From: Rhodococcus yananensis | Lineage (GTDB): Bacteria; Actinomycetota; Actinomycetes; Mycobacteriales; Mycobacteriaceae | NCBI RefSeq assembly: GCF_020515525.1 | Contig: NZ_JAIYEP010000025.1 | Location: forward strand, 1 to 54,570 | Length of the DNA stretch: 54,570 nucleotides | Reading direction: 5' to 3' | Part shown: positions 1 through 8,383 of the stretch, piece by piece | How positions within the stretch are numbered: the first letter of the stretch is position 1 | Layout of the letters: each line of letters starts with the position of its first letter | The notes under the pieces: generated by a model | Seen by the model: only the letters and a program-made list of their open reading frames with translations | What the model was told of the DNA's origin: nothing | The model's database searches: none | Made by a program: the position numbers and the translations under genes

Positions 1-48
1 GCCTTTGTGGTAGTGGGAACGACCACAAAGGCGCACGGGTCGGGGCGC
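1..48. repeat. Palindromic intergenic repeat, partial copy at window edge
   Basis: Positions 1-11 and 22-32 form a perfect 11-bp inverted repeat (GCCTTTGTGGT / ACCACAAAGGC) with a 10-nt loop. It is followed by GCGCACGGGTCGGGGC, which closely matches the right arm of the larger palindrome at 31479-31540 (GCGCACGGGTCAGGGGC). The left outer arm would lie upstream of the window. It is probably one copy of an intergenic palindrome family that may act as a terminator for an upstream gene. Confidence 0.6.
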
Positions 49-61
49 GCGCCCGGGCGCC

Positions 62-67
62 TAGACT
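62..67 (+). promoter_or_regulatory. Candidate -10 box for leaderless thyA
   Basis: TAGACT fits the actinobacterial TANNNT -10 pattern. It ends 7 nt before the GTG at 75, which would place the transcription start on the start codon. No Shine-Dalgarno sequence stands at a usable distance, which agrees with a leaderless transcript. Confidence 0.45.
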
Positions 68-74
68 GCGAGGC

Positions 75-893
75 GTGACTGCGCCGACCCCGTCCACCGT
101 GCCGACCCCGTACGAAGACCTTCTGCGTCTCGTGCTCGAGACCGGGACTCCGAAATCGGACCGCACGGGCACCGGTACCCGCAGTCTGTTCGGTCACCAG
201 ATGCGGTTCGATCTCGCACAGGGGTTCCCGCTGATCACCACCAAGAAGGTGCACCACAGGTCCGTCGTGTACGAGTTGCTGTGGTTCCTGCGCGGCGACT
301 CCAACGTGCGGTGGCTGCAGGAGCGCGGCGTCACGATCTGGGACGAATGGGCCGCCGAGGACGGTGACCTCGGCCCCGTCTACGGAGTGCAGTGGCGGTC
401 GTGGCCCACCCCCGACGGTCGGCACATCGACCAGATCGGTCAGGTGATCGACACGATCCGCACCGATCCCGACTCGCGGCGCATGATCGTCTCGGCGTGG
501 AACGTCGCGGACCTCGACGACATGGCGCTGATGCCGTGTCACGCGCTCTTCCAGTTCTACGTCGCCGACGGCAGGCTCAGCTGCCAGCTGTACCAGCGCA
601 GCGCCGACCTGTTCCTCGGGGTGCCGTTCAACATCGCGAGCTACGCGCTGCTCACCCACATGGTGGCGCAGCAGACCGGGCTCGAACCGGGCGAGTTCGT
701 CTGGACAGGCGGCGACTGCCACATCTACGACAACCACGTCGAACAGGTCACCGAACAACTCGCCCGGGACGCCCACCCGTATCCGACGCTGCGGCTGCGC
801 CCGCGTGGGTCGATCTTCGACTACGAATTCGACGACGTCGAGATCGTCGACTACCGCCATCACCCCGCGATCAAGGCACCGGTGGCGGTATGA
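75..893 (+). CDS. thyA: Thymidylate synthase ThyA
   Basis: Makes dTMP from dUMP with 5,10-methylene-tetrahydrofolate as methyl donor and reductant, releasing dihydrofolate; cytoplasmic. The 272-residue protein has the whole classical ThyA fold: the [14 protein letters not shown] phosphate-binding region near the N-terminus, the catalytic Cys155 in [10 protein letters not shown], the [17 protein letters not shown] block and the C-terminal APVAV. GTG75 is chosen because a -10-like TAGACT sits 7 nt before it; a GTG at 99 would give a length closer to mycobacterial ThyA (about 263 residues) and cannot be excluded. The stop overlaps the folA start by 4 nt (ATGA), so the producer of dihydrofolate is translationally coupled to the enzyme that recycles it. 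Confidence 0.97.
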   Translation: MTAPTPSTVPTPYEDLLRLVLETGTPKSDRTGTGTRSLFGHQMRFDLAQGFPLITTKKVHHRSVVYELLWFLRGDSNVRWLQERGVTIWDEWAAEDGDLGPVYGVQWRSWPTPDGRHIDQIGQVIDTIRTDPDSRRMIVSAWNVADLDDMALMPCHALFQFYVADGRLSCQLYQRSADLFLGVPFNIASYALLTHMVAQQTGLEPGEFVWTGGDCHIYDNHVEQVTEQLARDAHPYPTLRLRPRGSIFDYEFDDVEIVDYRHHPAIKAPVAV

Positions 894-1384
894 GCAGCGA
901 CGTCACCCTCATCTGGGCGCAGTCGCGCGGCGGTGTCATCGGCCGCGACGGCATCATCCCCTGGCACATCCCGGAGGACATGAAGTTCTTCAAGAACGCG
1001 ACGATGGGCAAACCGGTGGTGATGGGCCGGCTCACCTGGGATTCGCTGCCGGAACGGTTCCGGCCGCTGCCGGGCCGCCGCAACATCGTCGTCACCCGCA
1101 ACGATGCGTGGTCGGCGGACGGCGCCGACACCGCGCCCGGTATCGAGGAGGCGCTGCGCCTCGCCGGTGACGGTGAGGTGGTGGTCATGGGGGGCGCCCA
1201 GATCTACGCGGCCGCCATGCCGCACGCGACGACCCTGCTCGTGACCGAAGTGGACCTGGACGTCGCCGGTGACGCGACCGCGCCACCGATCGGCCCCGAG
1301 TGGTCCGCCGTCGACGTCGGCGACCGGACGATCTCGGCCAGCGGAACGCCGTTCCGGTGGATCCGCTACACCCGAAGCCGCTAG
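890..1384 (+). CDS. folA: Dihydrofolate reductase
   Basis: NADPH-dependent reduction of dihydrofolate to tetrahydrofolate, the target of trimethoprim-type antifolates. The 164-residue protein shows the DHFR landmarks: the N-terminal strand followed by [21 protein letters not shown] (Met20-loop region with the catalytic acidic residue), the [20 protein letters not shown]-binding stretch, and [17 protein letters not shown]. Length matches mycobacterial DfrA (159 aa). The ATG at 890 overlaps the thyA stop, so this start is preferred over longer in-frame extensions that would lie inside thyA. The two genes form a classic folate/thymidylate operon. Confidence 0.96.
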   Translation: MSSDVTLIWAQSRGGVIGRDGIIPWHIPEDMKFFKNATMGKPVVMGRLTWDSLPERFRPLPGRRNIVVTRNDAWSADGADTAPGIEEALRLAGDGEVVVMGGAQIYAAAMPHATTLLVTEVDLDVAGDATAPPIGPEWSAVDVGDRTISASGTPFRWIRYTRSR

Positions 1385-1415
1385 GCCACGTCGACGAGTG
1401 CGCGATACTTTCCCC

Positions 1416-1742
1416 ATGGACAAGCTCTCGCTGACAGCACAGGCCCGACAGCAACTGAAACTGGCGGCCGCATCGACCAGTGGACGCAGCTCGCAGACCG
1501 TGTTCGGTGGGCACACCAAGCATCTGCGGCAGACCGTCGTGGCATTGCTGGGCGGCAAGGAACTCGGCGAGCACGACAGCCCCGGTGAGGCGACACTGCA
1601 GGTGCTCAGCGGTCAACTGCTTCTGGTCGCGGGAGACAACTCGTGGAAGGGGTCGGCGGGTGATCTGCTGATCATCCCGCCGGAGCGGCACAGCGTCGAA
1701 GCGATCGAGGACGTCGCCTTCCTGCTCACGGTGTCGATGTGA
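1416..1742 (+). CDS. Small single-domain cupin protein
   Basis: A 108-residue protein with a cupin barrel pattern: an early glycine-rich turn (FGGHTKHLRQTVVALLGGKELGEHDSPGEATLQVLSGQL) and a second conserved strand with GDLLIIPPERHSVEAIEDVAFLLTVS. The His residues in the first and last motifs suggest metal binding, but the substrate cannot be told. A GATACT hexamer at 1404-1409 lies 6 nt before the ATG, so translation is probably leaderless. Its 3' end overlaps the convergent esterase gene by 17 bp. Function unknown beyond cupin fold. Confidence 0.8.
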   Translation: MDKLSLTAQARQQLKLAAASTSGRSSQTVFGGHTKHLRQTVVALLGGKELGEHDSPGEATLQVLSGQLLLVAGDNSWKGSAGDLLIIPPERHSVEAIEDVAFLLTVSM

Positions 1743-3246
1743 GCGCCGGGGTGGTCGCGAACCCGCGGTAGCCCTCCCACGCCAGACGCCGGTCCCGTCC
1801 CGGATCGTGTTCGACGCGGGACGGTACGTCGAAGATCATCGTTGCGCGGTCCACGTCGTCGTAGCGGGGCCACGAGGGGAGCGGCTCGCCTCCGCGCGCG
1901 AACCCGAGCCAATGCCGCTGCATCGACTCGGACACCGTCCGCAGCCCGCGACGACCCCCTGCGGCGGTGAACACCTTTCCCATCGGTTCGTCGGCCTGCG
2001 CGAACACCGTGAGCAGGTCGACGGCGTGGGTCGCGCCGACCCCCAACCAGTGCAGCAGCCGCGGCGCGTAGTCGAGCCGATACGCGTAGGTCGGTGCGTA
2101 CCGTGCGTGGGCCTGCGCGATCTGCACCGACGGATACCAGAAGGTGACGTCGCCACCGAGATCGACGGCGGCGCGTCCGGCCGGGTATCCGGGGTAGGCG
2201 GCGACGACGCGGTCGCGGGCCCCGGGGTCGACAGCGGCGAACATCCGCTCGATCCGGCGTTCGTTCGTCGGCAACGCGTCCAGGACTCGGGTGAACAACT
2301 CGCCTTCGCGGAGATTGGTACCGATGATCAACGGCACCCGGTGCGCGGAACCGCCACCGAACGCCGCGGCCGGGTCGACGGGAAGGAAATCACCGTCGAC
2401 GACCGGCCCGAACGCGTATCCGCCGGGCGTGACACGCGGGAGACGGGCACCGACGCGACCGAGATCGGCGGGGCTCGCCGCCGACAACGCCGCGGCCGCG
2501 TCGGCGTCCGCACCGCCGAGCAACTCCACGAAGGTCCGCGCGGCCCGGCGCGCGCGGTCGGCGTCACCGACCAGCCCCGGTGCCGGGCTCTGCGCGATGC
2601 CGCGCGCGAACAACCCCGCCGCGGCCGGCGTCGTCATCAGTGTGGTGACGGACGTGCCGCCCGCCGATTCGCCGAAGACCGTCACGTTCGACGGGTCGCC
2701 GCCGAACGCGGCGATGTTGCGCTGCACCCACTGCAGCGCCGCCACCTGATCGCGCAGACCCAGGTTCGTGTCGAACGGCCGTTCCGGGGTGGAGAATTCG
2801 GTGGCGTCGAGGAAGCCGAGCGCCCCGAGCCGATAGTTCACCGACACGTACACCACGTCGCCGCGGCGGACCAGGGATCCGCCGCCGTACACGGACATCG
2901 CCGTCGTGCCCATCGTGTAGGCGCCGCCGTGGATGAACACCAGCACCGGTCGCGCCGCGTGGGAGTGGCCGGCGGGAGCGACGACGTTGAGGGTGAGGCA
3001 GTCCTCGTCCGCGACGACCCGGTTGTCGCGGCTCGTCACCAGCATGCGCGGATGTTGGGGTGCGGCGTTGCCGAAACGGGTGGCGTCGCGTTCACCCGAC
3101 CACGGTTCGACGGGGTGCGGTGCGCGGAATCGGAGTGCGCCGACCGGGGGCGCGGCGAAGGGGATGCCCCGCCAGGTGATCAGATCTCCGGTGCGGACAC
3201 CGCGAACGGTACCGTCCGCGAATGTGACGAGGGTCTCGGAGGTCAT
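1726..3246 (-). CDS. Type-B carboxylesterase/lipase family hydrolase
   Basis: A 506-residue alpha/beta hydrolase of the carboxylesterase-B (cholinesterase-like) family, hydrolysing carboxylic esters of unknown nature. Visible landmarks: the N-terminal GIPFAAPPVGALRFRAP block, EDCLTLNV (second family signature), the oxyanion-hole strand VFIHGGAY, the nucleophile elbow FGESAGG with Ser194, an acidic residue in GTNLREGE and His in ATHAVDL as likely triad partners. No signal peptide is seen at the chosen start. The ATG at 3246 gives the normal family N-terminus; the reading frame continues upstream to about 3618 but that part is antisense to the GTPase gene. It is divergent from the dynamin operon across a 223-bp gap. 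Confidence 0.92.
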   Translation of the reverse strand: MTSETLVTFADGTVRGVRTGDLITWRGIPFAAPPVGALRFRAPHPVEPWSGERDATRFGNAAPQHPRMLVTSRDNRVVADEDCLTLNVVAPAGHSHAARPVLVFIHGGAYTMGTTAMSVYGGGSLVRRGDVVYVSVNYRLGALGFLDATEFSTPERPFDTNLGLRDQVAALQWVQRNIAAFGGDPSNVTVFGESAGGTSVTTLMTTPAAAGLFARGIAQSPAPGLVGDADRARRAARTFVELLGGADADAAAALSAASPADLGRVGARLPRVTPGGYAFGPVVDGDFLPVDPAAAFGGGSAHRVPLIIGTNLREGELFTRVLDALPTNERRIERMFAAVDPGARDRVVAAYPGYPAGRAAVDLGGDVTFWYPSVQIAQAHARYAPTYAYRLDYAPRLLHWLGVGATHAVDLLTVFAQADEPMGKVFTAAGGRRGLRTVSESMQRHWLGFARGGEPLPSWPRYDDVDRATMIFDVPSRVEHDPGRDRRLAWEGYRGFATTPALTSTP

Positions 3247-3346
3247 GTCCCGAACTGTACGTGACGCGGTGTCACACCCGCTGCGGTCGTGTCGTGGGCG
3301 CCCGCGGTGACCGTCGTGGTGGGAGCGCCGACGATCACGACGCCGA

Positions 3347-3386
3347 ATGGTGATTCCCGCGCGAAATTCACCGCTGTCATCACCAT
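3347..3386. promoter_or_regulatory. Inverted repeat in the esterase/dynamin divergent promoter region
   Basis: ATGGTGAT (3347-3354) and ATCACCAT (3379-3386) form a perfect 8-bp inverted repeat with a 24-nt spacer, midway between two divergent genes. It could be a regulator site or a weak hairpin; no family is recognised. Confidence 0.25.
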
Positions 3387-3469
3387 CTGGCGCGGTTCTC
3401 CCGTGATGTCGACCCCAGCCCGCTTCGTCCGGATTCGCTATGGTCGCAGGCGGCGTGAGAGGAGTGCCG

Positions 3470-5356
3470 GTGACCGGACCGCGGGTGGAGCAGGCGGCGC
3501 AGCAGAAGGAGGCTGCGCCATCCGACGGCGCATCCGCACAGCTGGACAGCGCATCTGCACAGCCGGACGGCGCATCCGCACAGCCCGATGCCGCGGCACT
3601 CGTCGACGGCACGGTCAAGGTGCTGCGCGCCTACGGGTTCGACGCCACGGCCGAGCTGGCCCTCGCGAAGAACACCGCGGTCACCCAGCAGCGCACCGTC
3701 GTCGTGGTCGGTGAGGTGCAGCGCGGCAAGAGCGCCCTCGTCAACGCGCTCATCGGTGAACGTGATGCGTCACCGTCCGCGGTGGAGATCACCACGTCCG
3801 CAGCCGTGCGGTTCGTACCACCGGACGCGCAACGCCCACCGGGCACCGCCGAACTGCTCTTCACCGACCGCAGCGAACAGGTCGATCGTGCGGCGCTCGC
3901 CGAGTGGGTCACCAGCGCGGGCAGGCACGTCACCGACCCGGACCGCGACGATCTGCCCACCGGTGCGGTGGTCGCGACCACCCGTCCGGTGCTCGGCGGT
4001 GCGGTCGTCGTCGACACCCCCGGTTCCGGTGGTCTCGTCGCCTCCCACACCGCTCTCGCCGCGCAGTCGGCGCGACAGGCCTCGGTGCTGGTGATGGTGT
4101 GCGACGCCGGGGCGCCCCTGACCGAACCGGAGATGGACTTCCTGCGGCACGCCTCGTCGTCGGTGGAGGCCGTCGTCGTGGCGGTGACGAAGACCGACAA
4201 GAATCTGCGGCGGTGGCGTCCGATCGTCGAGGAGAACCGCGCGCTGATCGAACGTCACCTGCAGCGCCGCATCCCGGTGCTCGGGGTGTCGAGCCTGCGG
4301 GCGGTGCTCGCCGCGCAGATGCCGCCCGGCCCCGCCCGCGACCGCGCTTTCCGCGCCTCGGGTATCGACGCGCTCACGGCGACGATCACCGAGCTGCTCG
4401 ATTCACGGGCCGCGCTTCCGGAGGCCGCAGCGCTGCGCACCCTCCTCGAGGGGTTGCGTCGGGTCGACCGGAAGATCGGATCCGATCTGGCGGTGATCGC
4501 CGATGCGGAGGCCGCGACCGCCGACCTCACCGCTGAACGCGACCGCCTCACCGACCTGAAGAACCGCTCGGGTCAGTGGGAGCAGTACCTGGCCCGGGAT
4601 CTGACCCTGGCGCGACAGGCGGCGCTCACACACCTCGACGAGCGCCTCGAAGAGGTGCGGCAGAACTGGACCGCCCGGATCAACAGGTCGTCGCTCGAGG
4701 TGATGCGCCGCAGCGCGCAGAGTTTCACCGCCGACATGCAGGTCGATCTGCTCGCGGCGATGGAGTCGGCGGCGCACGTGTTCGTCGAACGGCTCGAGGA
4801 GATCGTCGGTGAGCTGTTCGGATCCGATTCACCGCAGTGGGCGCAGATCCGCGACCGGGTGTTCGAGGCGATGCAGACCGGCACCGTCACCGTCGGTGAG
4901 GTCGGATCGAAACGGCAGGGTCTGCTCGATCCGAGTGTGCTGACGATGGGCATGATCGGTACGTCGATGCTCGGCGCCGTGATCGGTGTGGGCGCTGTCG
5001 CCGGTGTGGTGTGGGTGGGGCTGAACCTCGGCTACCGGGCGATGCGCACCGGCAAGACCAATCTGCTCACGTGGCTGCGGGAGACGCTCGCGGCGACGCG
5101 CACGAGCACGTCCCGGATGTTGGAGGCGGCCCTGTCGGTGGGGCGCCCCGAGATCGTGCTCGGTCACCGCGAGGACCTGCGTGCCCGCATCGAGGAGCTG
5201 CAGAAACAGTTGAAGGAAGCGCAGGAGTCGGCGCGGCTCGACGCGCAGACCCGCGCGAAGAACCTCGAGCGACTGAACCGGAACCGCGCGATCGTGCACA
5301 AACGGATCGGTGCGATCGAGGCGCTGCTCGCCGACCACACAGGAGCGGGACACTGA
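3470..5356 (+). CDS. Dynamin-like GTPase 1 (IniA-like)
   Basis: A 628-residue bacterial dynamin-like protein, expected to hydrolyse GTP and remodel or protect the inner membrane. Visible parts: a low-complexity N-terminal linker with three 7-residue repeats, G1 P-loop GEVQRGKS at residues 81-88, G3 DTPG beginning at Asp182, G4 TKTD at 240-243, a helical stalk region, a hydrophobic membrane segment at about 491-522, and a C-terminal coiled coil rich in Glu, Gln and Arg. It resembles the mycobacterial IniA side of the IniA/IniC pair. Start GTG3470 is chosen because AGAGGAG (3458-3464) lies 5 nt upstream; ATG3440 would add ten residues with no ribosome site. The stop overlaps the next GTPase gene by 1 nt (TGATG). 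Confidence 0.88.
   Translation: MTGPRVEQAAQQKEAAPSDGASAQLDSASAQPDGASAQPDAAALVDGTVKVLRAYGFDATAELALAKNTAVTQQRTVVVVGEVQRGKSALVNALIGERDASPSAVEITTSAAVRFVPPDAQRPPGTAELLFTDRSEQVDRAALAEWVTSAGRHVTDPDRDDLPTGAVVATTRPVLGGAVVVDTPGSGGLVASHTALAAQSARQASVLVMVCDAGAPLTEPEMDFLRHASSSVEAVVVAVTKTDKNLRRWRPIVEENRALIERHLQRRIPVLGVSSLRAVLAAQMPPGPARDRAFRASGIDALTATITELLDSRAALPEAAALRTLLEGLRRVDRKIGSDLAVIADAEAATADLTAERDRLTDLKNRSGQWEQYLARDLTLARQAALTHLDERLEEVRQNWTARINRSSLEVMRRSAQSFTADMQVDLLAAMESAAHVFVERLEEIVGELFGSDSPQWAQIRDRVFEAMQTGTVTVGEVGSKRQGLLDPSVLTMGMIGTSMLGAVIGVGAVAGVVWVGLNLGYRAMRTGKTNLLTWLRETLAATRTSTSRMLEAALSVGRPEIVLGHREDLRARIEELQKQLKEAQESARLDAQTRAKNLERLNRNRAIVHKRIGAIEALLADHTGAGH
3524..3586 (+). repeat. 3 x 21-bp tandem repeat inside dynamin-like gene
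   Basis: Three consecutive 21-bp units (GACGGCGCATCCGCACAG plus CTG, CCG or CCC; 3524-3544, 3545-3565, 3566-3586) encode a 7-residue repeat (D-G/S-A-S-A-Q-L/P) in the linker before the GTPase domain. Copy number may vary between strains. Confidence 0.85.
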
Positions 5357-6777
5357 TGCATCCCACCGTCGGCGATCCGGTGCACGCGCGCCTCGAGGCC
5401 GCCCTGCACGCCCTCGCGAATCTGGGCGGTGATCTGCCCTCCCACGCCTCGCGCATCGGGCAGATCCTGTTCTCACCCCCGCGCATCGTGGTGGTGGGCC
5501 GGCTCAAGGCCGGCAAGTCGACGCTCGTCAACGCGCTGATCGGTGCGCCCCTCGCCGAGACCGCGGCGCTCGAGGCCACCAACGTCGTGACCGTCTACAG
5601 CGACGGCTCGCCGTCGCGCGCCGAACTCGTGCGCCTCGACGGCACGGTCACGCCGCAACCGCTCACGTTCACCGGCGGCGTCGACCTGGTGTGCCCGCCC
5701 ACGGAGATCGCGTACGTGCAGCGCCACCTGCCGTCGCAGGCGCTGCGCGACATCACGCTCATCGACACACCGGGTCTCGCCACACTGACGGTCGACAACG
5801 CCGCGACCACCCGCCGTGCGCTCATCGACGGGTTCGAGCAGACCCGCAGCGCATCGGTCGACGCCGACGCGGCGGTGTTCCTGTTCGATTCGGCGCCCCG
5901 CGCCGACGAGGTCGAGTTCCTCCACCAGCTGGGGTTCACGCCCCTGACCACCCTCGGGGTGCTCTCACGCGCGGACGGTTTCGGCGAGGGCGCGCTCGGC
6001 GCCCGCGATCCGCTCGCGCACTCCGCGGATCATGCCGGCGTCCTCGCGTCGCAGTTGACGGGACTGGTGGGGTCGGTCGTCCCGGTCGCGGGTCTGCTCG
6101 CCGAATCGAGCCACACCGGCCGGATCACGGAGGCCGACGCGCGGGCGCTGGCAGCACTGGCGGGACCGGGACCGGTGGAACTGTTCGACATCATCGACGT
6201 CGGCGACCCCATGCCGGTGGATCCGGCGACCGTGGGGAGGCTCGTGGACCTCGTCGGTGAGTACGGGCTCGTCCACGGGCGTGCCGTCGCGGCGCGGGGT
6301 GCGCACGCCCTCAACGAGTGGCTGGTCGCGCGGTCGGGGATCGCGGTGCTCCGCGACCTGCTGCACTCGTCGCTGCGCGAGTACGCGGTGCTGCAACGTG
6401 CGGCCCGGATCCTGCGGGAGATCGACGCACTCGCGTACGGGCATCCCGCGCGCGAGGCGATCCGGTCGATCGCGTACGGGCTCGAGAACGATCCGGGGCT
6501 CATGCCCGTGTTGTTGCTGCGGTCGCTGCGGTCGCTGTTGCGGTCCGATCCGGTGTCACCGTTGGTACCCGAACTGGTCGATCTGCTGCGCGGCCGGAGC
6601 TTCGCCGAGCGGCTGCGGTTGCCCGCGTCGGTGCCCCCGGCGGTGGTGCGCGACACCGCGGCAGCCCGGTTGACGGTGGTGCAGCAGCGCACCGCCGGGG
6701 TGTCGAGTGCGGCCGAGGACGCGGCGCTGACGGTGCTCGCGCGGGCGTACACGACCATCTGGAGGACCCACGCCTGA
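5356..6777 (+). CDS. Dynamin-like GTPase 2 (IniC-like)
   Basis: The 473-residue partner of the upstream GTPase. G1 P-loop GRLKAGKS at residues 48-55, G2 Thr in ALEATNVVT, G3 DTPG from Asp137, and G4-like SRAD; the rest is helical and ends in WRTHA. No transmembrane segment is evident, so it may be the soluble subunit that pairs with the membrane-bound first GTPase, as proposed for tandem bacterial dynamins. The ATG overlaps the previous stop by 1 nt and is preceded by AGGAG (5341-5345), showing translational coupling. Pair architecture resembles mycobacterial iniA-iniC, but no iniB-like gene precedes it. Confidence 0.88.
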   Translation: MHPTVGDPVHARLEAALHALANLGGDLPSHASRIGQILFSPPRIVVVGRLKAGKSTLVNALIGAPLAETAALEATNVVTVYSDGSPSRAELVRLDGTVTPQPLTFTGGVDLVCPPTEIAYVQRHLPSQALRDITLIDTPGLATLTVDNAATTRRALIDGFEQTRSASVDADAAVFLFDSAPRADEVEFLHQLGFTPLTTLGVLSRADGFGEGALGARDPLAHSADHAGVLASQLTGLVGSVVPVAGLLAESSHTGRITEADARALAALAGPGPVELFDIIDVGDPMPVDPATVGRLVDLVGEYGLVHGRAVAARGAHALNEWLVARSGIAVLRDLLHSSLREYAVLQRAARILREIDALAYGHPAREAIRSIAYGLENDPGLMPVLLLRSLRSLLRSDPVSPLVPELVDLLRGRSFAERLRLPASVPPAVVRDTAAARLTVVQQRTAGVSSAAEDAALTVLARAYTTIWRTHA

Positions 6778-6828
6778 GCTCATGCGGCATGATGTGCCCC
6801 GAACCTGTGGTGTCGTCGAGGGGGATTG

Positions 6829-8022
6829 TTGACCGGCTGGATGCTCTCGATCGACTTCGGAACGTCCGATACGGTTGCTGCACATACTGATCCGGTGCGA
6901 GGAACCGTCGAGACGTTCGTCGAGTCCGATGCCGTCCGACCCGTGTCCGTCGTGTACGGGCGGGCCGTCGCCGAACACGGGGGGCGTCGCCCCCGCACCG
7001 TCGTGCTCACCCACCCGGACACGTGGACGGCCCAGCAGATCAGGTCGCTGATCGATTCCGCGGTCCGGGCGGGCGTGGACTCGCGCTCGCTGGTGACGGT
7101 GTCCAAGGGCTGGGCTGCGGTCGACTTCTTCACCCGATCCGAGCGGTTGCAGCGCGGGTCGGTCGTCGCGGTCCTGGACCTCGGGTACGAGACCGCGGAC
7201 GCCGCGGTGTTCACGGTGGGTGGTGGCGGTGCGATGCGGCTCGCCGCGGTCGGCAGCGACCGGGCGCTCGGTGGCCGGAACCTCGACGCGGTGGTCCGTC
7301 GCATGGTCGAGCGCGCGCTCGTGGTGCGCGACCCGGACGCCGCCGCGCAGCTGCGGGTCGCGCCGGTGCACGTGCACCGTGATCTCGACGCCCAGGTGCG
7401 GCGCGCGAAGGAACGCCTGTCGCGGGAGGACACCGCGACCGTCACGGTCCGGTTGGAGGAGTGCAGTCACACCCTCACATTGGGGCGCGACGAGTTCGAC
7501 GCGGCGATCGTGCCGGTGATCGACCGGGCCGTGACGGGCCTGCGGGCGGCCCTCGCCGACGCCGGACTGCCGTCGGGTACGGTGCCCGACGTCCTGTACC
7601 TCACCGGCGGTTCGGCGCGGATCCCGTCGGTGCGGTCGACGCTGGGCGGGCTGTGTCCGGTCCGGGCGGCGGGGGAGACGTCGACGGTCGTCGCCGAGGG
7701 GGCCCTCGTGGCGGTGGAGAACCGACGACGCTCGTCGCGGGCCCGCACCCTCGGCTGGTTGCGTCCGGTGGGTATCGCGGTGGCCGCGGTCCTCGTCGCC
7801 GCGGGCATCGCCGTCGCCGTGTCACGGGGGCTGACGCACGAACCGGTGGTCGTGCACGTCTCGGGGTCCGCCGTGGTCGCGCAGCCGTTCGGCGGTGCGG
7901 TGGGGGCGCCGCAGACGGCGGGGTTCGCATCGATTCCGGCGGATCGGGAACATTCGGCGGTGCCGGTGCATCAGATCGAGGACAGCACCGGCACCGACCA
8001 GAATCGAGATGATCATGAGTGA
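6829..8022 (+). CDS. Membrane-anchored Hsp70-family (actin-fold) ATPase
   Basis: A 397-residue protein with the Hsp70/actin nucleotide-binding fold: phosphate-1 loop in LSIDFGTSDTVAA, phosphate-2 loop in VAVLDLGYETADAAVF, and the adenosine motif LYLTGGSARIPSVRSTL. The usual substrate-binding domain is absent. Instead a basic stretch is followed by one transmembrane helix at about residues 314-332 and a short tail of about 65 residues, presumably outside the membrane. Start TTG6829 is preferred because GAGGGG (6818-6823) lies just upstream; TTG6826 or ATG6841 are alternatives. It follows the GTPase pair by 51 bp and overlaps the next gene, so it belongs to the same operon. The role is unknown; ATP-dependent control of the GTPases is a guess. 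Confidence 0.85.
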   Translation: MTGWMLSIDFGTSDTVAAHTDPVRGTVETFVESDAVRPVSVVYGRAVAEHGGRRPRTVVLTHPDTWTAQQIRSLIDSAVRAGVDSRSLVTVSKGWAAVDFFTRSERLQRGSVVAVLDLGYETADAAVFTVGGGGAMRLAAVGSDRALGGRNLDAVVRRMVERALVVRDPDAAAQLRVAPVHVHRDLDAQVRRAKERLSREDTATVTVRLEECSHTLTLGRDEFDAAIVPVIDRAVTGLRAALADAGLPSGTVPDVLYLTGGSARIPSVRSTLGGLCPVRAAGETSTVVAEGALVAVENRRRSSRARTLGWLRPVGIAVAAVLVAAGIAVAVSRGLTHEPVVVHVSGSAVVAQPFGGAVGAPQTAGFASIPADREHSAVPVHQIEDSTGTDQNRDDHE

Positions 8023-8362
8023 GAGCACCCCCGGCGGTATCGTCCCCAACCCCGGCCTCGGGGACGGCGCGGTCGACCTCGACGGTGACGGTATCGCCGA
8101 CACCCTGTACGTCGACCTCGACGGTGACGGACGCATCGACGGTGCCCTGTTCGATCACGATCAGGACGGTCTGATCGACGAGGGCGATTTCGACACCGAC
8201 GGCGACGGTATCGTCGACACCGTGATGCTCGATCTCGACGGTGACGGCGTCGCCGATGTCGCACAGGTCGACTACGACCAGGACGGCTACGCCGACGAGA
8301 CGGTCGTGTACGAATCGGGCGACGACACCGCGGGGGCGGCCGACACGCTCGACCTGATGTGA
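8015..8362 (+). CDS. Asp-rich protein of six 13-residue DxDxDG repeats, likely Ca-binding
   Basis: A 115-residue acidic protein made almost wholly of repeats. The first Asp of each DxDxDGxxD loop falls at residues 21, 34, 47, 60, 73 and 86, an exact 13-residue (39-bp) period. Such loops match EF-hand/dockerin/thrombospondin-type-3 calcium sites, so metal binding is a strong inference. No signal peptide or membrane segment is visible. The ATG at 8015 overlaps the end of the Hsp70-like gene by 8 nt; an ATG at 8009 would add two residues. Being in the dynamin operon suggests a calcium-responsive or scaffolding partner, which is untested. Confidence 0.82.
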   Translation: MSESTPGGIVPNPGLGDGAVDLDGDGIADTLYVDLDGDGRIDGALFDHDQDGLIDEGDFDTDGDGIVDTVMLDLDGDGVADVAQVDYDQDGYADETVVYESGDDTAGAADTLDLM

Positions 8363-8383
8363 TCCACGCGGGAAGGTGAGGAG

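Noticed and set aside
3247-3618. N-terminal extension of the carboxylesterase frame
   Set aside because: It overlaps the GTPase gene antisense, adds no family residues and has no signal peptide; the ATG at 3246 gives the usual N-terminus.
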